Source: CAIOTO01 sp040389165
Lineage (GTDB): Bacteria > Pseudomonadota > Alphaproteobacteria > Paracaedibacterales > CAIOTO01
Assembly (NCBI GenBank): GCA_040389165.1
Contig: JAZKAK010000048.1
Location: 1 to 64,000, forward strand
Direction: 5' to 3'
Length of the DNA stretch: 64,000 nucleotides
Below the pieces are notes generated by a model, which was not told the DNA's origin, searched no databases, and saw only the letters and a program-made list of their open reading frames with translations. The position numbers were made by a program, and so were the translations under genes. Positions 27,369 to 37,213 of this stretch are shown here, piece by piece. Numbering within the stretch: position 1 is the first letter of the stretch; every line of letters begins with the position of its first letter.

Positions 27369-27617
27369 ATGGAAGAATCAGTTATTGGTGGCGTTTCAGG
27401 TGCTGAATTAAGACAATTTATTGAACGTATCGAGAATCTTGAGCAAGAAAAAGCAGAGCTTGGTGAGCAAATTCGCGATACGATGAGCGAAGCCAAGGCA
27501 CAAGGGTTTGATGTTAAAATTTTGCGTCAACTTATTCGTATGCGTAAGATGAAAAAAGAAGACTTGGCAGAGCAAGAAGAATTGCTCGAGCTATATCGCC
27601 GTGCACTTGGCGAATAA
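27369..27617 (+). CDS. gapR: GapR-family (DUF2312) nucleoid-associated protein
   Basis: Protein of 82 residues, entirely helical: GVSGAELRQFIERIENLEQEKAEL followed by MSEAKAQGFDVKILRQLIRMRKM and EEQEELLELYRRALG-like C-terminus. This is the DUF2312/GapR signature, found almost only in alphaproteobacteria and their phages. In Caulobacter GapR binds overtwisted AT-rich DNA ahead of forks and helps replication. I placed the start at 27369; an upstream extension lacks family similarity. Its TAA stop codon is the first part of a family B repeat. Confidence 0.9.
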   Translation: MEESVIGGVSGAELRQFIERIENLEQEKAELGEQIRDTMSEAKAQGFDVKILRQLIRMRKMKKEDLAEQEELLELYRRALGE

Positions 27618-27913
27618 TACCAATTCCCGAAATAAATGATTGCTTCAACTTTCTGCACTATCTGTGCTGCTCATGTACTGAAGCATGCTACCCGTCACTT
27701 TTATTTTTCTTACTGTCATTCCCGCGGAGGCGGGGATCCAGGCTGTTTAGCTCTCCCCAAACTCACGGTTTTTAAAGGGGCTTTTCTGGATTCCCGCCTC
27801 CGCGGGAATGACAAGGGTGGAGTGACAAAAAGTGACGGGTAGCATGGTACTGAAGTACATTCCGCTGCTCGAATCTTGAAATCTTAGCACTGATTTATTT
27901 GGGGAAATGGTAT
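27617..27913. repeat. Family B element interrupted by a nested family D element
   Basis: Inverted ends ATACCAATTCCCGAAATAAA and its mirror (TTTATTTGGGGAAATGGTAT) mark a B element that begins in the TAA stop of gapR. Removal of the nested element (163 bases) and one 9-base target duplicate leaves 125 bases, exactly the length of the copy at 5.8 kb, with the same central sequence. Confidence 0.85.
27684..27846. mobile_element. Family D non-autonomous element, nested copy with target duplication
   Basis: Terminal inverted repeats of 19 bases, CATGCTACCCGTCACTTTT at the left and its complement at the right, are flanked by perfect 9-base duplicates GTACTGAAG (27675-27683 and 27847-27855). The interior holds a second inverted pair (GTCATTCCCGCGGAGGCGGG against CCTCCGCGGGAATGACA). 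No coding capacity. A clean recent insertion of a MITE-like element. Confidence 0.85.
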
Positions 27914-27954
27914 AGTTCCAATTTCACACACGGTATAATTTAGGATAAGCACTC

Positions 27955-28704
27955 TTGAAACGACGCATTCCTGCCTTTAGTCTGCTTGAAATGGCATTGG
28001 TGTTATCGATTATCGGTATCATTTCCGCATACGCAATTCCAGCATGGTTGCACGCACGGGCGACGGCTCGACGCGTTGAAACGGATGCTAAATTAGAATC
28101 AGTGATTTATGCACTGGCTGGATACGTGCAGATGCACAAACGATTGCCAAACCCTGCTGATCCGATCGCAACCGGAGAGGAAGCCGGGCTCGAGAGAAGT
28201 GACCTGACGACAGGAATTTTGCCGTATCGAACGCTTGCTGTTCAAGAAAGTGATGTAAAAGATGGGTTTCGTCATTGGATTAGCTATTCTGCGTCACATA
28301 TATTAACAGCTAAGCCTGGCACGTCAAGGCCAACGGGCGTAGGCGCGGGCGCAGGTGTGAGTCGTGCATTGCCAAGCGCTACGTGCGATGAGTGTAATCC
28401 CATTTGCCGTATTAGACCTTATGGTGCTCGATTAGATGTGTGTGATGCACAAGGGCAATCGCTATTATCACAGGTACATATAGAAGATTTTATTGCGTTT
28501 GTGCTTGTTAGCCACGGGCCATCTGGCGCGGGATCTTTTGATGATCTAGGGCAGCGAAAGCAGGCTATAGGTGATAAATTGAAGAATTTTGGTGCCACTT
28601 CATTTATAGATCGCCCCATTACGAAGGAATATGATGATCGCGTGCGCTGGGTGTCGCGGAATAATTTAATGGCAATGTATGCAAAGCAGCCGTGCAAGCC
28701 TTAA
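27955..28704 (+). CDS. Type IV pilin-like prepilin (pseudopilin)
   Basis: Protein of 249 residues starting at TTG, with AGGAT eight bases ahead. The type III signal is clear: a basic leader MKRRIPA, then FSLLEMALVLSIIGIISAYA with the conserved Glu at +5 of the mature protein, to be cleaved by prepilin peptidase before Phe. The remainder is a long globular part with two Cys pairs (CDECNPIC). It is larger than most major pilins and probably belongs to a type II secretion or minor-pilin group. No other pilus or secretion gene is adjacent. Confidence 0.75.
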   Translation: MKRRIPAFSLLEMALVLSIIGIISAYAIPAWLHARATARRVETDAKLESVIYALAGYVQMHKRLPNPADPIATGEEAGLERSDLTTGILPYRTLAVQESDVKDGFRHWISYSASHILTAKPGTSRPTGVGAGAGVSRALPSATCDECNPICRIRPYGARLDVCDAQGQSLLSQVHIEDFIAFVLVSHGPSGAGSFDDLGQRKQAIGDKLKNFGATSFIDRPITKEYDDRVRWVSRNNLMAMYAKQPCKP

Positions 28705-28908
28705 GAGCATATTTTTTCCACATCAGTGTCTTGCTGGACGATCTCAATCATTAATGAAATATTAACTGCTTACAAGCGATAATAAGGAGTCGTTTGTATA
28801 AAAGTTTAATAAAATTGCATGTGTATGTTTGTTAAACACGGTTTTCTGTTATTAGGATTATGCTTATTTAGCGTGATTTTTACACGTATGCATTGGATTA
28901 AAGCGTGT

Positions 28909-31632
28909 ATGAAGATGATACGTTTTAATGTATGTGTTTTTATGACTGTGTTGTTTGGAATAGCCTCTCTGGGTTGCGGTACTACTTTAAATTTACCTTC
29001 AGGCACTGGAGGCGCGCCAAATGCAACAGCATGGGGAACAAGTGGAGCTGTAGGGACAGCCGCCGGTAATGCCATTGCGACAGCGAATGGGGGAGGGGTA
29101 GCTGCCACATTTGGTGTTACTTCTCAATACGTTCTTCAGACGCCTGCATACTTTGATATTAGTGCATTGGGCGCAGGCGCTTTTACCATCGATCCAGCGA
29201 CATCAGACGTCATCAATATTGGTGGAATGACATTTACGGTCAATGCAGTATCTGGTCAAACAGTTACATTTGGTGCAGCGCTTAAAAATTTGCAAGTTAG
29301 CACAGGCGGAGGGCTTACTGTTTCAGGCGGTGGCTCTGTAAAATTTGATAATACAAATAGCACAAAACAATACAACCCAGGCATGGATATTGGTGCCCTT
29401 TATATTGACGGATCAACCGTTACATTGCCGGTCTCAAGTATGTTTGGAACTGGACAGTCTGTTAGTAATAGTTCTTATTCATCAATTACGTTAGCTAATG
29501 GCTCAACTTTGATTTTAAATAGTCGCGTTGCCATTGGTTCGCGATTTGGTGGGATCAGTGTTGATATTAACGTTTTGGATTCAAACTCCACCATCCAATT
29601 GGCAGGTGGTGCAATAACAGCATATATAACACCTATTTTCAATACAAACACTTATAATAATGGCAGTGGCGATACAGTACCTGACACGCTTAACATTAAT
29701 ACAAATGGCGGCATATTGAATATGTATGGCAATAATGTTAACGGCACAACAGGAACTGCAATCACACTTAATGTGAATGATACTGCCACATCTACCGGCT
29801 CCATAAATTTATATGGTAGTCACAGTGTTAGTGCCGGAGGAGCTGATTATTCCAACACCAATGTTAACGTCACATCAGGAAGATTGAATCTTTATTTGGA
29901 TGCTGATAGTCAATCCCTTCAAAACATCACTATGACTGGTGGAACCGTTACCGGATCAGCTTACATAGGTGTTGATGTCACGATGTCAGGTGCATCGAAA
30001 ATGAATGCTGTAAATAGCACAATGAATGCTGTAAATATCACAATGAATAATTTAACTATGTCTGGGACAGCTAGCGTTTCTGGCAGGATTCAAACGTGTG
30101 CCGATCTTAATTTAAGCGATAATGCTGTTTTTGCACCGTCAACCGGAACAACAGTTGTTGGGGGGAATCTAAACGCTAATTCCGAAACACCGAGTTATGT
30201 GGTCAGTTATGATGGCACAAACATCAGTAATGTTAACGTTACAGGAACAGCTGATGTATCTGCTCTTCAGATAGAGTTACTTCTTTCTGCTGGCACTTAT
30301 TCTACTGGCAGCCAAAATTTTATTATTATGACATCTGCTGGACTTACCGTCCCCACAGTAGAACCGAAATGGAATATAGATGGGGTATTTCTTGACTCAG
30401 GTAAGATAATACCCGCAACAGGTGATGAGGTGGATCTATCATTGACGTCAGACGGTTCTCAGTTAACCCTTGCATTAACGATTAATAAAACTCTGTACGT
30501 TAATACACCTGTAGTTACTGATTATGTCGAACCCTTTACACCGACATCTGCACCGTCCACCATTGTTGATACTGCCTCCCTCATCAATGCGACATTTAGT
30601 AATTCTGCCAGTTCCAGCGATACGATGATGCAAAGTACCCAGGATAATTTCCGCTTCGCAAGTACCTCCACGAATCCCTTCTTGCCACGCAGTGCGCAAT
30701 CAACGAACGTATCGCTGCTTGAGAGTATTATTCGTGCAACAGAAGCCAGCGGCCCCATTAGCGTTGAGCGCAATGAAACACGTATCTGGGCAAGTCCTTA
30801 TACGTCACGATCACGCGTGAATAATTCAGCAGCGGGCATCGGGCAACAGGGTTGGAGCGGCGGATCGCTCATAGGGTTTGAAAAACGTGATGTAAAGAAT
30901 ATTTGGACAGTGGGCATGCTGACAGGACTTACGCTTTCTAAGTTTCACAATAATGGTGATCCCGACACACATTCAAAAGCAAATGGCTATGTGATGGGTA
31001 TATACAATACGCTGAAATACACGGATAACAAGGATGCAGGGAATTTTGGGCACGAAGTGCTGATTTCACGCATTACAAACCTGAACACCATGCAACGCCG
31101 TGGCGAACAAAGCACGATCACCTATTTTGCAAAGGCTGCGAATACGTCTGTTACGAATCTTGGAAATGCCCAGTTTAATTATATTTTCAATTTAGAAAAA
31201 GCAGTTACATGTCGTTTGAGTCTTGGCGGAACCTATACGGATGAAACAGAAGGCGCGTACACAGAAACCAATGCAGGCATGTATGGTAATCGGGTGGGCG
31301 GTAAAAATACGAAGTCGGGCGAGGTTTATTTTGGTCCGGGTCTACGTCACATATGGAAAGACGGCCCACGTACATATCGTTTGACGGGTGTGTATGAATA
31401 TGGTGTGAGTGTTTATAACAAAGGAAATACGCAAACAACGACGACACTCGCTGCGATGCCGCACGTACTTACCAACGCCCCGAGTGGCGGTAAAAACAAG
31501 CATTACCTGCAGTTGAATGGTTCGTATTTAAATAAGGAAACAGGGCTTAAATTCTCAGGTGCCTATTCAGGGACCTTTTATAAAGATACGCAGAATCACA
31601 CATTTACCGCCAAGGCCGAGTTGCGTTTTTGA
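28909..31632 (+). CDS. Autotransporter (type V secretion) protein
   Basis: Protein of 907 residues (an in-frame ATG at 28819 would add 30). A signal segment (about 1-22) is followed by a Ser/Thr/Asn/Gly-rich passenger (about 25-600) of strand-forming repeats such as GGTVTGSAYIGVDVTMSG and TMNAVNITMNN, typical of a beta-helix. From about residue 630 (RIWASPYTSRSRVNN) the sequence matches an autotransporter beta-barrel and ends in a Phe-terminal strand TAKAELRF, the outer-membrane insertion signal. The passenger would be displayed on or released from the cell surface; function unknown. Neither start has a strong ribosome binding site. Confidence 0.85.
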   Translation: MKMIRFNVCVFMTVLFGIASLGCGTTLNLPSGTGGAPNATAWGTSGAVGTAAGNAIATANGGGVAATFGVTSQYVLQTPAYFDISALGAGAFTIDPATSDVINIGGMTFTVNAVSGQTVTFGAALKNLQVSTGGGLTVSGGGSVKFDNTNSTKQYNPGMDIGALYIDGSTVTLPVSSMFGTGQSVSNSSYSSITLANGSTLILNSRVAIGSRFGGISVDINVLDSNSTIQLAGGAITAYITPIFNTNTYNNGSGDTVPDTLNINTNGGILNMYGNNVNGTTGTAITLNVNDTATSTGSINLYGSHSVSAGGADYSNTNVNVTSGRLNLYLDADSQSLQNITMTGGTVTGSAYIGVDVTMSGASKMNAVNSTMNAVNITMNNLTMSGTASVSGRIQTCADLNLSDNAVFAPSTGTTVVGGNLNANSETPSYVVSYDGTNISNVNVTGTADVSALQIELLLSAGTYSTGSQNFIIMTSAGLTVPTVEPKWNIDGVFLDSGKIIPATGDEVDLSLTSDGSQLTLALTINKTLYVNTPVVTDYVEPFTPTSAPSTIVDTASLINATFSNSASSSDTMMQSTQDNFRFASTSTNPFLPRSAQSTNVSLLESIIRATEASGPISVERNETRIWASPYTSRSRVNNSAAGIGQQGWSGGSLIGFEKRDVKNIWTVGMLTGLTLSKFHNNGDPDTHSKANGYVMGIYNTLKYTDNKDAGNFGHEVLISRITNLNTMQRRGEQSTITYFAKAANTSVTNLGNAQFNYIFNLEKAVTCRLSLGGTYTDETEGAYTETNAGMYGNRVGGKNTKSGEVYFGPGLRHIWKDGPRTYRLTGVYEYGVSVYNKGNTQTTTTLAAMPHVLTNAPSGGKNKHYLQLNGSYLNKETGLKFSGAYSGTFYKDTQNHTFTAKAELRF

Positions 31633-31783
31633 TATAAAAGATTGGCCGTTGATAACTGTGGTTGCTGAGAGTGTGTTTTTAGCGTCATTCAATACCACGT
31701 GATTAATTCTATCAAATTGGCTATGATGTTATTTGTAAGATTAAAAATAGTAACTATTAACGTGCGTTCTCATTTTTAAATGT

Positions 31784-31900
31784 GTCATCTTTGGGCTTGA
31801 CCCGAAGATCTCTCCAGTTGAAAGCGTGCACTGTCTTATTATATGGTTAGTATTTGCCGTCTGATCTTTATAGATCCTCGTGTCAAGCACGAGGATGACA
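31784..31900. repeat. Family C palindromic element, copy 2
   Basis: Arms GTCATCTTTGGGCTTGACCC and GATCCTCGTGTCAAGCACGA each fold on themselves; the core contains AAGCGTGCACTGTCTTATTA and GATCTTTATAGATCC, matching the C cores at 38.3 and 41.3 kb. It lies in the 324-base gap between the autotransporter and mutS; the rest of that gap shows nothing else. Confidence 0.65.
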
Positions 31901-31956
31901 AGGGAGGTGAGATGACAAGGGTGATAGTTACTTAAAAACAATAACGTGGTTTTTCG

Positions 31957-34548
31957 ATGGCAACTGGTATTCATACTCAAACTTCGGTTGACTCTGACTT
32001 AGCTCTGGTCGCCGATTCGCAGACTCAAGTAACTGTTCCTGCAACAGTTCACACCCCCATGATGCAGCAATATTGGGAATTGAAAAAATCTCACCCGAAT
32101 GAAATTCTTTTTTATCGCATGGGCGATTTCTATGAGATGTTTCACGAAGACGCTGTGGTCGCGGCGCGGGATTTGGACATTGCCTTGACTAAACGGGGAA
32201 AAACCGATGGTGAAGATATTCACATGTGTGGCGTACCATTTCACGCATATGAGAATTATTTGGCGCGGTTGATTCAAAAGGGGCATCGTGTTGCAATTTG
32301 CGAGCAGTTAGAGTCGCCAGAAGAAGCCAAAAAACGTGGCGCCAAGGGGCCATTGCAACGCGGCGTTGTGCGTATTGTAACGCCGGGCACATTGACTGAA
32401 GAAACACTATTGCCCGCGCGGCAAAATAATTATTTGGTGGCGGTGTCGCCGCTTGCAAAGGCAAAGTTGGGTATTTCAATTATTGATATATCGACAGGTG
32501 AATTCATGCTTGAGCCATGTACACCGGCCGACCTAGCAACGACGTTAGCACGCCTTGACCCATCTGAGATTATCATTCCAGAAACACATCTTAATCCTGG
32601 GGAATTGTTTGACACATTGCTGCCGTGGCGTCGTAAATGTACGCCATTGCCGCTCGTTCGTTTTAGTCATACCAATTGTGCTGAACGATTGATGACATTT
32701 TTTTCAACGAAGACATTGGACGTGTTTGGGCAAATTCCAGATGAATGTTTGTCTGCAGCCGGGGTTGCACTGGATTACCTCTACTTGACGCAAAAAGAAG
32801 CCTTGCCGCGTTTGGCGTATCCACGTTTTGTTCAAAAGTCCGAATCGCTTATTGTTGATGCGGCGACACGGAAAAGTTTAGAGCTCACGTGCACACAAAA
32901 TGGACAATTTCAAGGTTCTCTGCTGCATGCTATTGATCGCACGCTCACATCGATGGGCGCGCGTTTGCTTATCAGGCGTCTTTCTTCGCCATTGATTGAT
33001 CCTACTGCTATTCATCACCGCCAGGATAAAGTGACGTATTTTTATGATGCAACGAGTGTAAGGCGTGATGTGCGTGCATTGCTAACGAAATGCCCTGATG
33101 CTGAACGTGCGCTTGGGCGTTTGTTGATGAGCCGTGGTGGTCCGCGTGATGTTGGGCTGATACGGCAAGCTTTATGTCAGGCAGAGCAACTAAGTCATTT
33201 ATTTGATGAAGATGTTTCGTTTATAGATAGTTGGAAAAAGGCACTGAGCAGTAATTTAAAGACACTGGCGTTGTTAACATCTGCTTTCCAGGATGAACAG
33301 CTGCCACTGCTTGCGCGCGATGGTGGTTTTATTGCAAATGGCTATTCATCTGAACTTGATCGTATAAGGCACATTCATGCAAATGGTCGGTCGATGATAG
33401 CAGAGCTACAACAACGTTATGTGACTGAAACGTCGATTGCCACCCTTAAAGTTCGTCATAATCACGTGCTGGGATACCATATAGACGTAAGCCCGAGTCA
33501 CAATAGTAAAGTGCCGGATTATTTTATTCACAGACAAACGTTATCGACTACCTATCGATACACCACGGTTGAATTGGCTGGCCTTGAGCAAGAGCTTAGT
33601 CAAGCCACCGCTACTGCCTTGTCGCTTGAATTAACATTGTATGAAAGTTTGATTGCGGAAATTGCGCTGGTTGAAGAGCCGCTAAAACAAACACTGCGCG
33701 CACTGGCAGATATTGATGTAGCGGCAGCTGCGGCCGAGCTTGCTGTTGTTGAACGTTATACAGCGCCTGTTATCGATGATTCACCAATGATTCATATTGA
33801 AAATGGTCGTCATCCAGTGGTGGAACAGGTATTAAAGCAATCCTCTGCAACGACGCCGTTTACTGCGAATGATTGTAACGTGACGGAATTGAAACGTTTT
33901 TGGTTGATGACAGGCCCGAATATGGGCGGAAAAAGCACGTATCTTCGTCAGAATGCCTTGATTATTATTATGGCGCAAATGGGTATGTATGTGCCGGCGG
34001 AAAGAGCGCGCATTGGCTGGGTAGATCGGATTTTTAGCCGAGTTGGCGCGTCAGATGATTTGGCCGCGGGGCGGTCAACGTTTATGGTGGAAATGGTTGA
34101 AACGGCCGCAATTCTGCATCAAGCAACGGAACGATCGTTTGTGATTTTGGATGAAATAGGGCGGGGAACAGCAACGTACGATGGGCTTGCCATTGCGTGG
34201 GCGGTGTCAGAACATTTGCACAATGAAATCAAATGCCGGGCGATCTTTGCAACGCATTATCATGAACTGACAAAGCTGCAGGATACATTGCCGATGCTTG
34301 CATGTCTGACAGTAAAAGTCGAGGAATGGCAAAATCAAATTGTGTTTCTGCATAAAGTGATCGAAGGTGTGGCAGATCGATCGTACGGTGTGCATGTGGC
34401 GGCGCTTGCGGGCTTGCCAAAAACCGTCGTGAAACGTGCGGAAACTGTATTGCGCGGGCTTGAGCAAGAGAAGAAGGCTAATCAAGCGAAGCTAGATAAG
34501 AAAGAAGATGTGCCTGAGCAAAAGAAGCAATTGAAGCTGGTGTTTTAG
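31957..34548 (+). CDS. mutS: DNA mismatch repair protein MutS
   Basis: Complete 863-residue MutS. The mismatch-binding Phe-x-Glu motif is in GDFYEMFHEDAVVAAR (about 53-68). The ATPase domain has Walker A GPNMGGKSTYLRQ (about 654-666), the Walker B/signature STFMVEMVETA...VILDEIGRGTATYDG and the H-loop ATHYHELT. The C-terminus ends in a lysine-rich tail without the long dimerisation extension. It recognises mispairs and recruits MutL. It has a 40-residue N-terminal extension before the first domain. Transcribed alone, between repeats on both sides. Confidence 0.98.
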   Translation: MATGIHTQTSVDSDLALVADSQTQVTVPATVHTPMMQQYWELKKSHPNEILFYRMGDFYEMFHEDAVVAARDLDIALTKRGKTDGEDIHMCGVPFHAYENYLARLIQKGHRVAICEQLESPEEAKKRGAKGPLQRGVVRIVTPGTLTEETLLPARQNNYLVAVSPLAKAKLGISIIDISTGEFMLEPCTPADLATTLARLDPSEIIIPETHLNPGELFDTLLPWRRKCTPLPLVRFSHTNCAERLMTFFSTKTLDVFGQIPDECLSAAGVALDYLYLTQKEALPRLAYPRFVQKSESLIVDAATRKSLELTCTQNGQFQGSLLHAIDRTLTSMGARLLIRRLSSPLIDPTAIHHRQDKVTYFYDATSVRRDVRALLTKCPDAERALGRLLMSRGGPRDVGLIRQALCQAEQLSHLFDEDVSFIDSWKKALSSNLKTLALLTSAFQDEQLPLLARDGGFIANGYSSELDRIRHIHANGRSMIAELQQRYVTETSIATLKVRHNHVLGYHIDVSPSHNSKVPDYFIHRQTLSTTYRYTTVELAGLEQELSQATATALSLELTLYESLIAEIALVEEPLKQTLRALADIDVAAAAAELAVVERYTAPVIDDSPMIHIENGRHPVVEQVLKQSSATTPFTANDCNVTELKRFWLMTGPNMGGKSTYLRQNALIIIMAQMGMYVPAERARIGWVDRIFSRVGASDDLAAGRSTFMVEMVETAAILHQATERSFVILDEIGRGTATYDGLAIAWAVSEHLHNEIKCRAIFATHYHELTKLQDTLPMLACLTVKVEEWQNQIVFLHKVIEGVADRSYGVHVAALAGLPKTVVKRAETVLRGLEQEKKANQAKLDKKEDVPEQKKQLKLVF

Positions 34549-34559
34549 TATTTCAAGGA

Positions 34560-34702
34560 CGCAGTGCTCACGTTTTCTCCCCTGTGTTTTGCCCGGACGT
34601 GATCCGGGTATCTAAATCACCGTGTTGATCCCCGGATCACGCCCGGGGGGGACGGTGAATGCACGGAGAGGGATCTAGGTTTCAAAAAACGTGAGCACTG
34701 CG
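34560..34702. mobile_element. Family A non-autonomous element, copy 2
   Basis: Ends CGCAGTGCTCACGTTTT and AAAACGTGAGCACTGCG are perfect inverted repeats of 17 bases. Flanks TTTCAAGGA (34551-34559) and TTTCAATGA (34703-34711) are a 9-base target duplication with one mismatch. Interior hairpin arms GCCCGGACGTGATCCGGGT and CCCCGGATCACGCCCGGGG. Inserted 11 bases after the mutS stop. Confidence 0.8.
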
Positions 34703-34812
34703 TTTCAATGAGATTTATTCCCCGCCACTTATAGCGCGTATAGCGAAGAATTTTAGTGCGTTCGCAAAAAGATGGTTTTATGCAGAACTGTTCTTTTTAG
34801 GAAAAGAATAGG

Positions 34813-34980
34813 TTAACGCACACATTTGTTACTTTCCCAGTGACAGAAGGGCAAGGTTGCGCAGGAGCTCTGACTCGGCTGCTTTTGACACTGAGCACTT
34901 TGAGCCGCATTAGCCTTGCAGCTATCTATGTTGGAAAAAGAGACTAATAATGTAAGAGCGCCTAAAAATAAGTATTTCAT
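34813..34980 (-). CDS. 55-residue exported Cys-rich protein
   Basis: Not previously obvious because of its size: ATG at 34980 with AGAAAGGAAA about eight bases upstream, stop at 34813. Signal peptide MKYLFLGALTLLVSFSNIDS... with likely cleavage after KANA, leaving about 30 residues with four cysteines spaced C-8-C-5-C-6-C and a Trp two residues after the third Cys (CHWES). This spacing weakly recalls PSI/plexin-type knots, but the match is too short to claim. Disulfide bonding in the periplasm or outside the cell is expected. Confidence 0.55.
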   Translation of the reverse strand: MKYLFLGALTLLVSFSNIDSCKANAAQSAQCQKQPSQSSCATLPFCHWESNKCVR

Positions 34981-35148
34981 AGAATATTTCCTTTCTAATG
35001 TAATTAAAACAAGGCAAAATATAATTTCATTGAGCCCTATGAATTATATTACCTGCAAATGGTTAACAATGGGTTAATTATGTGCCGTTTTTAGATTCTA
35101 TATTCTATATTTTAGTATCTCAATGAGATGTAAAGCACACTATTGTCA

Positions 35149-35263
35149 CGCAGTGTGCACGTTTCCTTCTCTGTATTGCCCGTCCGGGGACGGTGAATAC
35201 ACAAAAGAGGCCTTGTGAATATACGAAGAGAAAACTAGGTTTTCAGAAAACGTTCATACTGCG
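35149..35263. mobile_element. Family A non-autonomous element, copy 3
   Basis: Ends CGCAGTGTGCACGTTT and AAAACGTTCATACTGCG, diverged. Flanks CTATTGTCA (35140-35148) and TTATTGTCA (35264-35272) are a 9-base target duplication with one mismatch. The rest of the 370-base gap before glmS is AT-rich, with no other structure seen. Confidence 0.75.
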
Positions 35264-35350
35264 TTATTGTCATATTTTGTCACACACAATGGCTCTGATT
35301 TCAGCTATCTTAGGTCTGAAATTCATTAATCAATAAAAGAGAAAAATAAT

Positions 35351-37201
35351 ATGTGTGGCATTATTGGGATTATCAGTCAAACCGACGTTAGTGAACGATT
35401 GCTCGATGGCCTTAAGCGTCTTGAGTATCGCGGGTATGATTCTGCCGGAATTGCGACGCTAGCAGTCGATGGCGAAATTGATCGCCGACGTGCTGAGGGA
35501 AAGCTTGAAAAGCTGTCAGATGTGTTGGCCTCGCGCCCGCTTGCAGGGACGATTGGCATTGGCCACACGCGCTGGGCAACCCATGGCGGAATCACGAAGC
35601 AAAATGCGCACCCCATGGCGAATGATATTGTTGCCGTTGTGCATAATGGTATTATCGAAAACTTTGCACTACTAAAAAATATGCTGCTGCAACGGGACGC
35701 TGTGTTCACTAGTGATACCGATACCGAAGTCGTTATGCATTTGGTGTCGATGCACATGCAGGATGGTTTTGCCCCGCTAGAGGCTGTGCAAAAAACATTG
35801 TCACAAATCAAAGGGGCATTTGCACTTGCGTTTTTGTTCAAAGCGCATCCTCATATGTTGATCGCAGCGCGGCGGGGTAGTCCGCTTGTGCTTGGTGTTA
35901 CTGAATCAGAGCTGTTTATCGGATCAGATGCGATTGCACTTGCGCCGTGGGTTCGAACGCTTTGTTATCTTGAGGAAGGTGATGTTGCCACATTGACGCT
36001 GCATGGTGATAAGGCTGAGGTTTCAATTTTGAATGAGGAAGGTGCACCGGTAGAGCGCCCGCTTCGCCAAACAAACATTACAACAGATGCAATCAGTAAG
36101 GGTGCTTTCACGCACTACATGCTAAAAGAAATCTTTGAACAGCCACTTACGGTAAGTGATACGTTGCAGTCACTCATTTCAATTGAGGATGAATCGTTTC
36201 ATGCCCCGCTGCTCCTGCTTAACAAGCCGTTCTCCAAGCTCCGAATTATTGCATGCGGTACATCGTATTATGCAGGACTTGTGGCAAAGTATTGGTTTGA
36301 AAAATTGGCGCGTGTGCACGTTGATGTTGAGATTGCCTCAGAGTTTCGTTATCGATCGCCTGTATTTGATGGGCAGACATTAAATTTTTTCATCACACAA
36401 TCAGGTGAAACGATTGATACATTAGCGGCATTAACGCTGGTTAAGCAGCACGGCGAGCCATGCGTGGCAATTGTGAACGTGGCGGAAAGTTCGATTGCAC
36501 GGGCTTCGGATCATGTGATTCAAACAATGGCAGGCCCTGAGATTGGTGTGGCGAGCACAAAGGCATTTACGGGACAACTCGTCGTATTGGCGGCGTTGTG
36601 TTTGAAATTTGCGAAAGAGCGTAAAACAATTTCCGATGCTGAATGGACGCAGTTTTTTCAGTCAGTTGCGCAGATTCCTGGGCATATTAGCGACTTATTA
36701 CGCAATGACGGTGTATACCATCAGCTGGCAGCGCATTTATGCCAAGTACATCATGCTTTGTATTTAGGGCGTGGCGCTAACTTTCCGATAGCACTTGAAG
36801 GGGCACTTAAGCTTAAAGAAATTTCATATATTCATGCTGAAGGATATCCCGCGGGAGAGCTTAAGCACGGCCCTATTGCTTTGCTTGATTCTAAGATGCC
36901 TGTGATTGTTATCGCGCCACACGATGAATGGTTTGAAAAAACGCTATCGAACGTGCAAGAAGTGCTCGCCCGTTGCGCCCAAGTGATTGTATTTACAGAT
37001 GAAAAAGGTGCAGCGGCAATTGAGGCGCAAACTAAAACGATGCCATGTTATCGCATTGTGATACTGCCTGAATCAAATGTGTTGACGGCCCCACTTTTGT
37101 ATACAATTCCCATTCAACTGCTGGCGTATTACACAGCGCATATGAAGGGAACAGATGTGGATCAGCCAAGGAACTTGGCGAAATCGGTAACAGTAGAGTA
37201 A
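35351..37201 (+). CDS. glmS: Glutamine-fructose-6-phosphate aminotransferase
   Basis: Complete 616-residue enzyme. The catalytic N-terminal cysteine is exposed after Met (MCGIIGIIS), followed by the glutaminase domain with GYDSAGIA and HTRWATHGG. Two SIS domains (about 290-610) hold the sugar isomerase site, with ITQSGETIDTLAAL and the C-terminal DQPRNLAKSVTVE tail that forms the active-site lid. It makes glucosamine 6-phosphate for peptidoglycan and lipopolysaccharide. No glmU is adjacent and no ribozyme-like leader was seen in the short upstream region. Confidence 0.98.
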   Translation: MCGIIGIISQTDVSERLLDGLKRLEYRGYDSAGIATLAVDGEIDRRRAEGKLEKLSDVLASRPLAGTIGIGHTRWATHGGITKQNAHPMANDIVAVVHNGIIENFALLKNMLLQRDAVFTSDTDTEVVMHLVSMHMQDGFAPLEAVQKTLSQIKGAFALAFLFKAHPHMLIAARRGSPLVLGVTESELFIGSDAIALAPWVRTLCYLEEGDVATLTLHGDKAEVSILNEEGAPVERPLRQTNITTDAISKGAFTHYMLKEIFEQPLTVSDTLQSLISIEDESFHAPLLLLNKPFSKLRIIACGTSYYAGLVAKYWFEKLARVHVDVEIASEFRYRSPVFDGQTLNFFITQSGETIDTLAALTLVKQHGEPCVAIVNVAESSIARASDHVIQTMAGPEIGVASTKAFTGQLVVLAALCLKFAKERKTISDAEWTQFFQSVAQIPGHISDLLRNDGVYHQLAAHLCQVHHALYLGRGANFPIALEGALKLKEISYIHAEGYPAGELKHGPIALLDSKMPVIVIAPHDEWFEKTLSNVQEVLARCAQVIVFTDEKGAAAIEAQTKTMPCYRIVILPESNVLTAPLLYTIPIQLLAYYTAHMKGTDVDQPRNLAKSVTVE

Positions 37202-37213
37202 TCTTTCCCTCAA

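Noticed and set aside
35264..35350. glmS ribozyme ahead of glmS
   Set aside because: The upstream sequence is short, AT-rich and largely a mobile element; no ribozyme-like structure is visible, and the ribozyme is typical of Firmicutes.
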